Assembly (NCBI GenBank): GCA_949825045.1
Contig: OX463814.1
Span: 31,824,383-31,888,382, forward strand
DNA: 64,000 nt
From: Argyresthia goedartella
Lineage: Eukaryota; Arthropoda; Insecta; Lepidoptera; Argyresthiidae
Reading direction: 5' to 3'
The position numbers and the translations under genes are program-made. Shown in pieces: positions 1 to 9,900 of this stretch. Below the pieces are notes generated by a model, which was given only the letters and a program-made list of their open reading frames with translations, was not told the DNA's origin and made no database searches. How positions within the stretch are numbered: position 1 is the first letter of the stretch; each line of letters begins with the position of its first letter.

Positions 1-139
1 TGTAAACGAAAAAACTATTGATAAAAAACGTTATAAAGGGTTGCCTGGGGCATAAAAGGTCTTTGCGTCATTTGTTTAGCAGCAATGGATAGAATATAAT
101 ATAAATAGAAAGCCTATTTATTCATATCGGGATCATAAT

Positions 140-960
140 GAAGTGTCTTGTGTTCCCTTGTTAATGTATTTAGGAAGAAAAGTTTTGGACAGATAGCTCT
201 TCACATCTTGTATAGAGCTCTGAAGTAGGAAAACGGTATGGTTTGCCAGTGTTTACTTTCAGGACAGCCCTTTGGGATTTTTCCAAAATGACGAGGTTGG
301 TTTTAGCGGCACCAGCCCAAGACGTCATACAATAAGTAAGAAAAGATTGACGTAGGGCATATTCCATTCTTTTTATAAGCTTTTGGCATGCTATATTTAT
401 AAGCTTTTTAAAAACCTAAATAAGTTTGCCTGTAAGTTGTTTGATGTGGAGTTGGAATCTGAGCTGGTCGTCTATTATAATGTCCAGGTATTTGATAGAA
501 GGCGCTTTCTCAAGCTTGGGATAGGAGGAATTTTCCGTTTGCATATTGCGAGTGAGCTATAAGGGAGTGTTGTGATAAATTACTTTTATTTGAGGCCCGC
601 ACGGTCAAAATCAGACTACTCGGAAGGGCATGTGTAGGGAGAAGTCCATGGTAGGACATAAGGTCAAGATATTACGTAGAATTAGGATCGCAATTGTTTG
701 TCTTTTAACATCAATTTTCATTTCGGCAGTAAACAGTTTTTGTAGGTTTTAAATATTGACAGTAGTTCGTTTAGGGAGGAGTTAAAGTTGTCAAGATTTT
801 CTTGCGCTGGTGGGCGGTACGGAGCTATCACAGCAGTACCTATAGCACCTTCTTTTAACAGTAGGCAGTTTACATCTTTGAAATCAAGCTCTGCGACAAT
901 AATCGATAGGTTGCTATTTATATAATGTATTACCGTAGTGCCTATAGCCATCAAGGAGAG
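140..960 (-). mobile_element. Non-LTR retrotransposon (LINE) remnant, internally deleted
   Basis: Read on the minus strand, about 960-560 encodes part of an AP-endonuclease domain: a frame with IAPYRPPAQENLDNF, the motif region after the first catalytic loop of CR1/jockey-type elements, followed by a decayed continuation. About 545-150 encodes the segment just after the reverse-transcriptase palm, with the pattern KYLDIIIDDQLRFQLHIK, then SFLTYCMTSWAGAAKT and QRAVLKV. These are standard for the C-terminal part of jockey/CR1 polymerases. The RT core between them is missing, so the copy has an internal deletion. One in-frame TAG interrupts the C-terminal part near position 410. It is a dead relic. 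The superfamily assignment comes from remembered family patterns, not from a search. Confidence 0.75.
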
Positions 961-1538
961 GAATGTTGGCGCAAATCTTAAGCCAACATTCTGTTAGCGC
1001 AATATTGGAGGAGGTTTATATTTATTCTATGAAATAGGGTGTGAAGTTTTAGGAAATGCTTCTGATATGTGTACAAAGCAGATAAGGGAACTCTTGTCGA
1101 GTTGCAAAGCGCTCTTCATCCTTCCGGTGCACATAATGCCAACTCTGATACAGAAAGAGCATCAAGTCATTATTTATATAAGAGCTATTTTTGTGATTGA
1201 ATTTGAATGTTTAGTATATAGTGATTACAATAAAAATGAACTGGAGGTAGACTGCTTTAAGGGATAGTTTTGATCGTATTTTGTGATGGAGTTTTGCAGC
1301 ATTATTGAGATTTAACATAATACTTGTGGTCAACTTGATACTATCTAGAATAAAAATAGTATTCATTTTAGATACATTCCTGGTAAGGTTTTTGGGGTGT
1401 TGTGTATAACAAGAGTAGTGTGTTGAATAATGTGAAGTTTTTGTTAGGTTGTAGTTTAAGTGTGTATGCGTAATTATAGAAAGAAGAAATGACAAAGTAA
1501 ACTTGCGACTTGATGAAGTTAGTTTGCAGGGCGACAGC
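961..1538. other. Unassigned AT-rich stretch
   Basis: I see no convincing coding, RNA or element structure here. Frames of 66 and 94 codons on opposite strands have low-complexity, AT-driven composition and no recognisable motif. Confidence 0.5.
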
Positions 1539-1602
1539 AGGAACCATTCATTTCATTCAATCCTAGTTAGTTAACTCGGATTGACTGAAATGGATGGTTC
1601 CT
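1539..1602. repeat. Imperfect hairpin, 25-bp arms
   Basis: The arms at 1539-1563 and 1578-1602 (starting AGGAACCATTCATTTCA) are inverted copies with two mismatches around a 14-bp loop. This could be the core of a small foldback element. No target duplication is evident. Confidence 0.6.
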
Positions 1603-2085
1603 TCTTTGCTTTGCTTTTAACTACTACTTACTACTTGCTTTTATCTAGTTTCGGCAAGGTCACTCAAGAATGAGTCAAGAGAGAATTAATGTCAAGAATG
1701 AGTAATTGTCGAGTCTTGCAAACTCCCTCGCCTGGTAGAAAAGATTTTGCATCCGCTTGGTTAGCGATTCAGAGATAAATAGCGGTCTTTTGTGGTATCT
1801 AGTGCTTAAATGCTCAGTTAAATTTTGCTATTGTTGGTTTTTCCTTTTTTAAATGCCTTAATAGCATGTGTAGCCAAAAGTACGACTGCTTTTTTTAGTA
1901 GTAATCTGCTCAGTTGTAAATAACGGATGAATTTGATTCATTGGTAGACTTCATTCTGTTAATGTCTTATGTTGGATTTCCACTTTAATGTCTCTTTCCA
2001 TTTCCTTTACAGGGAGCAGAGATCCCCCTTGGATTCAATATTCTTACTATCACCAGTCCTGGTCGGCAAGTTGCGGATCTTTTTT
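1603..2085. other. Unassigned stretch
   Basis: It holds short direct repeats of the type CAAGAATGAGTCAAGAG and CAAGAATGAGTAATT near 1665-1705. I see no gene. Confidence 0.45.
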
Positions 2086-2325
2086 GAGCCGAATGGCCAA
2101 GTCGACAGTAACCCTGCCTACAAAGCCAAGGGTCCCGGGTTCGAGTCCCGGTGGGGGCAAATATTTGTTTGATGAGAACGGATGTTTGTACCCTAGTCAT
2201 GGGTTTTTATTTATCGAAGTATAATATCTACCTATATAAGTATGTGTACGTTGTCTAGTACCCAAGATACAGGGAATCCTAGTTTGGGGTTAGATCAATG
2301 TCTGTAAATAGTGTCCAAGGTATAT
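2086..2325 (+). mobile_element. tRNA-derived SINE, family A
   Basis: The head carries a tRNA-like A box, here TGGCCAAGTCGA (TGGCCGAGTCGG in other copies), and a perfect B box, GGTTCGAGTCC, about 45 bp later. The body runs through a CCCAAGATACAGGGAATCC block and ends near GTGTCCAAGGTAT. Other copies lie at 11006-11240 (minus), 54288-54546 and 60502-60732. The pol III boxes and multiple diverged copies support a SINE rather than a tRNA gene. Confidence 0.85.
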
Positions 2326-2634
2326 ATTTGAAATTTGAAATCTCGACCGAGGTCGACCAAGTCGGCTTTATGCTCCAGAGTAGCCATCTGCTTCTTTCTC
2401 TTCAGTTTCTAGGGCTAGGATTATATTGTGAGTGCCTCGTCGTATTATTTTCCTGCATTACCATAGTGTAGTCATGCTATACAAATTTCACGATAATCTA
2501 TCGCATAAATCTACTCAATTAAGCTCTATGGATATAATAGGATGTATTCCATAACAATAACTTCGTGGCAGAGGTATAGAGCTATTCAATTCCATTATGA
2601 TGTCAATTTATAAAGTTCTATCATTCCCACCATC

Positions 2635-2805
2635 AGTTACGAGATGTCCCGCCTCCTTAAAGCCTTTCCGTGGACCACCAGCATCATCCTCGGCACCGTC
2701 ACCACTTTCTGTCACCGTGTTCTACCAGCCTTGGTACCAGTACAGCACCATAGAGGCTGCAGCGTATATATCGCTGCATAAGCTGGCTTGGGGGATCGCT
2801 AATCG
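2635..2805 (+). pseudogene. Acyltransferase-3 / NRF-6-like exon, frameshifted
   Basis: A polypyrimidine-CAG acceptor (ending 2634) is followed by a frame reading WTTSIILGTVTTFC. One nucleotide out of frame it continues as VFYQPWYQYSTIEAAAYISL and HKLAWGIAN. The combination of a membrane helix, an FYQPWY loop and an AAAYxxLHKLxW helix resembles the C-terminal part of insect nose-resistant-to-fluoxetine (NRF-6) acyltransferases, which are multi-pass membrane proteins. The frames do not join without a 1-nt shift near 2715-2725, and no partner exons are visible, so I call a decayed or isolated exon. The family call rests on recalled patterns. Confidence 0.4.
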
Positions 2806-2840
2806 GTGGTGGTGGTGGTGGTGGTAGTGATCGCTAATCG
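2794..2840 (+). repeat. (GGT)n microsatellite flanked by 12-bp direct repeats
   Basis: Identical GATCGCTAATCG copies at 2794-2805 and 2829-2840 bracket a run of GGT triplets. The microsatellite has expanded inside, or immediately after, the acyltransferase-like exon. Confidence 0.85.
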
Positions 2841-2990
2841 TATATTTACCAAAGATAAATTCCAGTGACTTCGTTAGCTCAACATTCTGTTTTTCAATGT
2901 TTGAGACTGTGACGTGCAATTTGTTGAAGGAAAATGAATCAGACACACTTCTTAGTTCATCCAAAGTGGTGGAAGTCACTTTCAAGCTTC
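2841..2990 (-). mobile_element. Possible LINE ORF1 coiled-coil fragment
   Basis: The minus-strand frame reads TTLDELRSVSDSFSFNKLHV and VSNIEKQNVELTKSLEF, a heptad-like pattern similar to the coiled coil in ORF1 proteins of lepidopteran non-LTR elements. No zinc knuckle or flanking domain is visible, so this is tentative. Confidence 0.25.
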
Positions 2991-3330
2991 ATTTTCGAGC
3001 TCCGGCCAGCATCCAAGAGTAAGTTATCGGCGGTGACAAGTGCTCTGTGGAGATTTGGGGCAGAGTCAACTGATGCAGCGCCTTGCGCGTCGTATCCCTT
3101 TTGATATCATTTGCGGCGCGCGCGCGCGGTGGTAGTGGCCCGCAGCAGGTTTAGAACTTACAACCACTGCTTTTCAATGGAGTTATAAAAATGGTATGGT
3201 TTATTTGTCCATGTCGTGACGTAGATATATAGAATTAAAAAGTTCATCCATAATATGTCATTAACAGAGAACGTCCAGCCCGTATCCTGCCCTGCCCTGT
3301 GTGATAATGATAATTTAAAGATTTTCCGTG

Positions 3331-3435
3331 TAACTACAAAATAAAAAACATAGTTTAACCTAAAATAACACGTCAAATCACATACATGTTTGTCTTTAAA
3401 CAAGTGTCGAACAGGAGTTTATTTTTTTGTAGTAA
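3331..3435 (+). mobile_element. MITE-A copy 1 (~105 bp)
   Basis: This short element has inverted ends of the type TTACYACAAAAAA and TTTTTTGTRGTAA and the interior block AACAAGTGTYGAACAGGA. Five copies occur in the window: 3331-3435, 6772-6876, 10487-10577, 22013-22118 and 38922-39027 (minus). The ends contain AATAAA on one strand. Confidence 0.8.
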
Positions 3436-4002
3436 GACCCATTGAGTTACACAGAGTGAATGTTCACTGTCTGCTCGACTAGATGCAAAATTGCGCGCAA
3501 ACAGACCAAATTTTTTAGGCCTGAAATTGACCATAAAAATGTTCCTACATATAACTAACTTGGTTTGTTCATATAAAATGTATTTACCAACATAGAGGAG
3601 CCTATCTTCAGTCGTAAAATATTTTTCATCAAAGTTTTACTTTACTTTTCATGATTTATTTTATTACTAGTTACACGTTTTATGTAGATTGCCGTTATCA
3701 GTACCACGCGAGCCATCCATCTATGCATATTTCAAGCAAATGAAAGTGAGCGAAAGGAAAAGCTAACAACAATTATTACAGTGCATTTTCAGTTGCAATT
3801 TCAGAAGTAGAAACCCCGATTACTTGCCCCCATTTCAAACCTTATCTCCCTGCAATTAAGTCTAATTTTGCAGTGTAAATGGTTGTTTCTAAATACCGGT
3901 AAAGTTTAGGCGTGAAGAGGAAGCCGGTAATTTGTGATAAGCCATTTTTTATGTACACTATACTCGACTTCTGGATTTCGTAGGGTTATCTTACTGTTAA
4001 TA
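3436..4002. other. Unassigned AT-rich stretch
   Basis: I see no coding or repeat structure that I can support. It precedes the splice-site motif at 4024. Confidence 0.4.
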
Positions 4003-4029
4003 ACGTGTTTTTTCCTGTTTCAGGTAAGT
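4003..4029 (+). promoter_or_regulatory. Candidate recursive splice site (zero-length exon)
   Basis: A pyrimidine tract (TGTTTTTTCCTGTTT) runs into CAG at 4021-4023, immediately followed by GTAAGTATT. A 3' splice site fused to a 5' splice site is the signature of recursive splicing in long insect introns. A similar site on the same strand lies at 38384/38385. Function is inferred. The motif could also occur by chance. Confidence 0.4.
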
Positions 4030-6200
4030 ATTCGATTGGTGTTGGGGGATTTTAACCCAGAGACCGCTACAAGAGAACTGATTGGAAGGTGAGGAATGCA
4101 AACTCCACATCTGTTTTATTTTATTTCATTTTGGGACTTAATTACTTTATTACTTTTTTCTACATACCTACTCACGACGCAAATAAAAGGACATTTAGCG
4201 CCGGTTTCCGAATTGAGAAATTCACCAAGTTTTCTTTTTGCAACCCCTGCAGAGACACAACGATACATAAGTAGGTATTTGATTAGTGAAATTCACGATT
4301 CAGAAATCGGAGTCAATCTATTTATCTGTAACCCATATTTATAATCATGAATGAGGTCATCTTGCCCGCTTTATTTCTGTTGTCATGTTTTTTTTAAGAT
4401 ACATCATATTTCGATATAATCGTCCTCTGAAAGTTTTCAAACCAAAAAAAACATCGGTTGTTCAATCGATATTACGATTCATTCCCCTAGTTAGCAATTT
4501 TGGGTATTAATTGTCTTTGCAATAATACAGAAAGTACGCGTATCAGCGTAAGCTAGTGAAAAGTGCCTGCAATGTCTGCAATGTCCCAATTTTGATAAAA
4601 ACCGCTGAATTGCGTACTTTCTGGGAAATGTACATATACGGGTGTTGCAATATGCGGGTTGCCCTACAATCCTTAAAAGTTTCGCGTTTACTGGTTGACG
4701 CGAAAATTGGTTTTACCACAATTTACCTCTACTGTAGGTTCCCCTCATTATGAGTAGAAACATATCTTCAGTCTAACCTTAAAACTATTCTTCTAAGATT
4801 AAAACCATACTTAATAACTATTTAGTCGTTTGATTATAATAACTTTAATAATTAAACAGACCTGGCATATTAAAAATTATGGTAAAGTGACCGGTTACGC
4901 GACCTTTTACGACCATTGAACGAAATATTCTCGAAAATAAGCAATGTATTCAAACATTATGATTGAAATTCACGCTAGTTGTACATAACGTACGAAAATT
5001 ACAACGTGTGGTCACAATCAAGTTTTATTTATTTCATCTTTCGTATTCAGCTGTTATTTCAAATAGTTTCGTAGTAAATATCAATTCGCAATTCCGCAGA
5101 TTACGATAAATACTCACAATTTTGTAATTTTAATACCAGATTACGTTCATCAATATCTGACGCCAATATACGTTGTGCCCTATATAAAATAAGCATTTAT
5201 AGAAAGCCGTAAGCTTGTTTGATTTTCACATATTTCCTATTTCACATACACAAAGGTTTACGTTTATAATGATGTAGGATGACGTTTTAATTGTACTTAC
5301 TGTTAAACATAAAAATACCTTTAGTATAAAAAGTCTTGTTATTATAAAACCAAATAATACCTCATTTTACACACATAAAGTTAAAGTTTCTACTTCAAGA
5401 AGAATGGTCGACAGACGGTATTAATGGCTGACAACTAAACAAATCAGCCGTGATTTTTTATAACTTTAGTTTTTGAATATAGTTATTGATTGCTTTAGTT
5501 TATGAAACTACTATAATTGGCCCTTCGTGCACAGCACTTTTTTATGTGAAATACAATAGGTTCATGGACATTTTCACAATGAATTCGTTACTTTCCTACC
5601 TAAAATGGTCGCAAAAGGGTACCTTTTACTTGAATGTTAACTCAATAGGTAGGTAACTAAAATAACGAAACGACAAGTACACTACCTATTCAGTTTGCGA
5701 TTTCAGGAATGCTAGCCTTATTCCAAACGACGCAGGAATCATGATGTGAATGAATTCTTTTATCATCTTCCAAATTAGCTGATTCATTCACTTCAAGACC
5801 TTATCTTATGGCAATAAAGGTAAATATTGACTGGCGATTTTTTCTCCTTAAGTTGCTAGCCCGAGTTCAATGAACTTTTTGAAGTTACCGAGCAAGTTTA
5901 AACATTCTTGATAACAAGTTAACTCAGAATTTGACAACATTTCACAGACATCAACGCAGTTTTACATAGACGAATGTATAATTACTACGAGTAGGTAAAA
6001 GCAAGGTTTTTTAAAACCTTTGACACAAAATTGTAAATATAACGCAGTGCTGATAAGAGCTACGAGCTAGGAATATCACAACAGTGTTCTTGTATACCTA
6101 GGTGCCTACTTTTTTATAAACCTGTCTTATCAAGCTAGTCACCATATCTTGAGTATTAAAAATCCCTAGGTCTTAAAAGTTGATATGCGTGTGACGACAC
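4030..6200. other. Long AT-rich intronic or intergenic stretch
   Basis: I find no gene, SINE or clear inverted-repeat element here. The few open frames are short, and AT bias explains them. This is the longest quiet stretch in the first 10 kb. Confidence 0.5.
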
Positions 6201-6202
6201 TG

Positions 6203-6283
6203 TTTCTGGGTCCCACGGCATAGGTAGCCAAGTGTGGGGCCAGGCGCAATGTACCTATGGGCCTGTTTATAAATGTTTATGTG
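6203..6283 (+). mobile_element. SINE family C, 3' fragment
   Basis: It matches the tail of the copies at 26315-26490 and 62475-62681 (CCCACGACACAGGGTATCC, then GTGTGGGGCCAG, then AAATGTTTA). The tRNA-like head is absent. Confidence 0.6.
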
Positions 6284-6289
6284 TATTGT

Positions 6290-6610
6290 TGCTTAGAGCT
6301 CATTGAGTGCATAAATACTGTATTGTTTGTTTGAAACAATATTGGAAAACAAAAGAAAGAGCCACCAAAGTCAGCAATTTTTTCACAAAATGTTGTGCCA
6401 CGAAATTTTTAACTTCCCATTGACCTATGATCTTAAAATTTGGTAGTAAGTATTATGACGTATATTTTACTAACGAACATCAACAAATTGATAAATCAGA
6501 TTTTTTCGTTGGATTTGCCTCATTTTCAGGCTTATATTTTACATTTGGTAGGGAGCCCTATAAATGTGCGAAGTCCGACACGCACTACATCAAAGTAAAT
6601 AGCGGAAGGT
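6290..6610 (+). repeat. Dispersed repeat shared with 24466-24880
   Basis: Both regions carry TTTAGAGCTCRTTGAGTG near the start, GCCACCAAAGTCAGC in the middle and AGTCCGACACGCAC at the end, in the same order. The repeat has drifted and is non-coding. The 69-codon frame inside it is incidental. Confidence 0.6.
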
Positions 6611-6771
6611 TTGCCAAAGTTAGCGATACAATGTAATCAACTTAACCCTAGCAGAAATAAAAAGACTGCTCTGATTTAAAAATCCATTAAATGCTTATTA
6701 GTGACTAGGCTGCTATTCTGACATGCACATTTTGAAACATAATTGACTTGCTGGACATAAATAATCTCGTG

Positions 6772-6876
6772 TTACTATAAAAAATATGACACATTTTAAC
6801 CTGAAAGTAAACATCAAATACCACACATTTTAGTCTTTAAACAAGTGTTGAACAGGATTTTATTTGTTTGTGGTAA
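6772..6876 (+). mobile_element. MITE-A copy 2, at the 3' end of the odorant receptor
   Basis: This is the same element as at 3331-3435. On the minus strand its end carries AATAAA at 6864-6859, 79 nt past the receptor stop codon, so the element may supply a polyadenylation signal. Confidence 0.75.
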
Positions 6877-6942
6877 GACCACTACACATGGGCTTGGTGG
6901 GATTCCCAAATTTCACATATGTATAATTTTTATCTATCGTGT

Positions 6943-9900
6943 TTATTTTTCTTGTTTGGTTATGAGAGTGTAGTAGCTGTATGCTCCTTTGATTATCTGA
7001 AACAAACGTGGTGATATTAATTTATCGTATCATTTTCCTGTAGTAAGTAGGTACTGAACTGTTCAATATTATTTTTTATAAAAAGGATAGGATGGATCCA
7101 TGGCTCGGGCTAAACCAGCTAGCAGAATCATGAGTTGGCAAAAATATAAACAAACATTAACATTTGTATAACATTATACACATAACATAGCGTCACGCCT
7201 TTTCCCGTACGGGGTGGCAGAGGCGAAATTGTGCCACTTTGGGCCAGTTATTCAATACTCCATTTTGCGTGACAGGGGGCAAGCCCATCGCCGCAGCGAT
7301 GGAGTAATGAATGTTTCCTTACAATGTTTTCCATCACCGTTAGGACGTCCGTATAATGTACTTAAGATAAATTAATTATCTCATTGGTACATGGTCAGGA
7401 ATTGAACGTGCATCTCCTGTGTGAGAAGCAAGCGTGGAACCCATTAGACCACGGAGCTCTCATAGGTGCTACAAAAAAAAAGTTATTTTTTTTCGAATCC
7501 ATTTACTCCAGCATGAAGTCATCTACTGATTAGATTTTTGGGTTAACGTTTATTGAGTATTTGATTAAGATTTTCACTAAAGGATAACGCGATTGGATGA
7601 AATTTTCTCGATAGAATTTAATTACGAAAACACCTTTAAATTGTTTTATTTTACCTATAATTCTGAAATCCTAACTAATTTTATTGTGGAACTGCGTTTT
7701 AAATGTTGATATTATGTATTCGCAAAATCTCCGCTATTTTGTTGAAAAACTTTTTAACAAAATAGCGTAGTTTGTTTTTAAACAATTATTCTGTGGGTTA
7801 GCGCTACGTTCTTTTATTTTTTCCCGATTTCGTCCCTCTCACACTGCGGGTCTTTCCGCCTGGAGTAACGGGGACCTTTGCACGGACGAGGTATCGCCCG
7901 CTCCCTGAATTCAAAACAAGTAGATCTTTAATAGAATCGAGCCGAAAGCGAGTTTCATAATAAAATCACTCGACAGTTTTAATGCCTAATTATGTACAGT
8001 TACATACATTAGTTTATCTACACACATATCATAAGCTCTCTTTGATGTGTTCAGGAACCGCATGTTTGACCGGCATTGTGGCTCTGCAATTGTTTAACTT
8101 GTTCTTTAGTACCAACTTCACGCAGGCGGGCGTCGGCGTTCGAAATTTGAATGTCAGTACCAACTTCACAGACAAACTTGGGACAGCACGCGGGTGGGCG
8201 TCGGCGTTCGAAATTTGAATGTCATTATATGTAGAAAAACTACACATAATGACCATTATGTGTAGTTTTCCAGATATGAAACGAGTTTTTACCAAGTAGT
8301 TTAACATAATGCTGATCGTAACGTGCGGTTTTTGAACGCAGTAAAGAGGGTTTATGATACGTGTGTAGATAAAATTATTTAAACAGAAATACATTTCTGT
8401 AACGCGTTGCGAATTTCGTCATTTGTCATACAGACAAATGACGAAATTCGCAACGCTTCAGAACTTATCATAGATTCATTTTCAAACTCACTTTAATGAG
8501 TTTAGTTTTGACTGCGGAATCGGTAGTTTATTTATTTAGATTATTTTAAATCCGCTTATTGAGTAACTCAAATCCACACTAACGCAGTTAATGTCACATT
8601 GACGTTTAGTTTATAAATAAATAAATGTCAATCTTACACAAATCGAACTAGGCCTCCCATAGTAAGCTCAACAGGGCATGTGTTATAGGTACTAGACGAC
8701 GATATATTTAATATAGTTGAATTCTCATGAAAATACATTGAAGACATCCAAGACTAACAATAACAGTTTATACAACTGTCGTATAATAAGGCGCCTTAAA
8801 TAACAGGTCTGTTTTTATGGGACGAGCGAAGCGAGTTCCATAATAGCATCACACGAATGTTTTAAGGCCTAAATATCTAAAGTTGCAAACACTACTTTAT
8901 CTACACACATATCATTAGTGCTCTAAAATCGGTTCAGAAGCCATTCGTATAAAACCAAATAACAAACAAATAAACCAACGACAACTGTCATGGCGGTCCC
9001 ACCAAGTCGGTAAAGCGGTTTGAATGTTTCGTATCGGTAAAGCAGTGTCACCAACAAAACTATTCAGTTGAAATTGTCGCTAGCATCTATAATAAATAAT
9101 AATAATAAATAAATATTAGAGGACAATCTTACGCAAATCAAACTAGGTCCACAGTAAGCTCAACAAGGCTTGTGTTATGGGTACTAGACGACGATATATT
9201 TAATAGAGATAAATACTTATGTAAATACATAGAAGACATCCAAGACTTAGAAACAAATATTCATGCTCCTCACACAAATATCTCTTGAACCTCGGGATTC
9301 GAACCCAGGACCGTCAGCTTCGTAGACAGGGTCACTGTTTGCCAGGCTAAACCGTAAAGAAAATCTGTCACATTTCCACAGTTTTCGGTCGGTTTGAGTT
9401 AGGTACTGAATAAGGGCTGACCAGAAACACCGACATCGCAAACATATAAACATCCAGAAACAGGGGTTTCTTTCATTCCTCCAAATCATCATCATCAGTC
9501 ACGCCTTTTCCGATGCGGGCAGCAGAGGCACAGTTAAAGGAACCCACGTTGAGGAATACAGCGATAGTCAATTCGAAGAAGGGACCAGCGCTGAACCGGA
9601 TGGACCTGTCCAGTTGCCCAGTGAGGATGATCAGCTCCTTGCGTCCAATAGAGCGTCGCCACCAGCCGCTCTCGTAGACTCCTCGCATCACTTCGTTGCT
9701 CTGAAAGATCAACTGCCATAAAAAACGGGCAAGTGCGGGTCGGACTCGCACACGAAGGGTTCCGTACCAATGTACAAGACAACTTAAGGACGAAATTATA
9801 ATAAAATATAGGTTTCGAATTTCGAACGTAGAAACCCTAGAGATAGCGCATCCGACGTCAAACCAATTGCGCCACCGAAACGATTAATAGATGACGCGAA

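Noticed and set aside
2100..2170. tRNA gene
   Set aside because: A and B boxes are present, but no cloverleaf can be closed and at least three other diverged copies share a long non-tRNA body, so it is a SINE head. The same applies to SINE-B, C and D.
7982..8394. Overlapping 78- and 121-codon frames as genes
   Set aside because: The same frames recur in the MITE-B copies at 28978-29340, 40076-40372, 41041-41394 and 42547-42911; they are repeat sequence.
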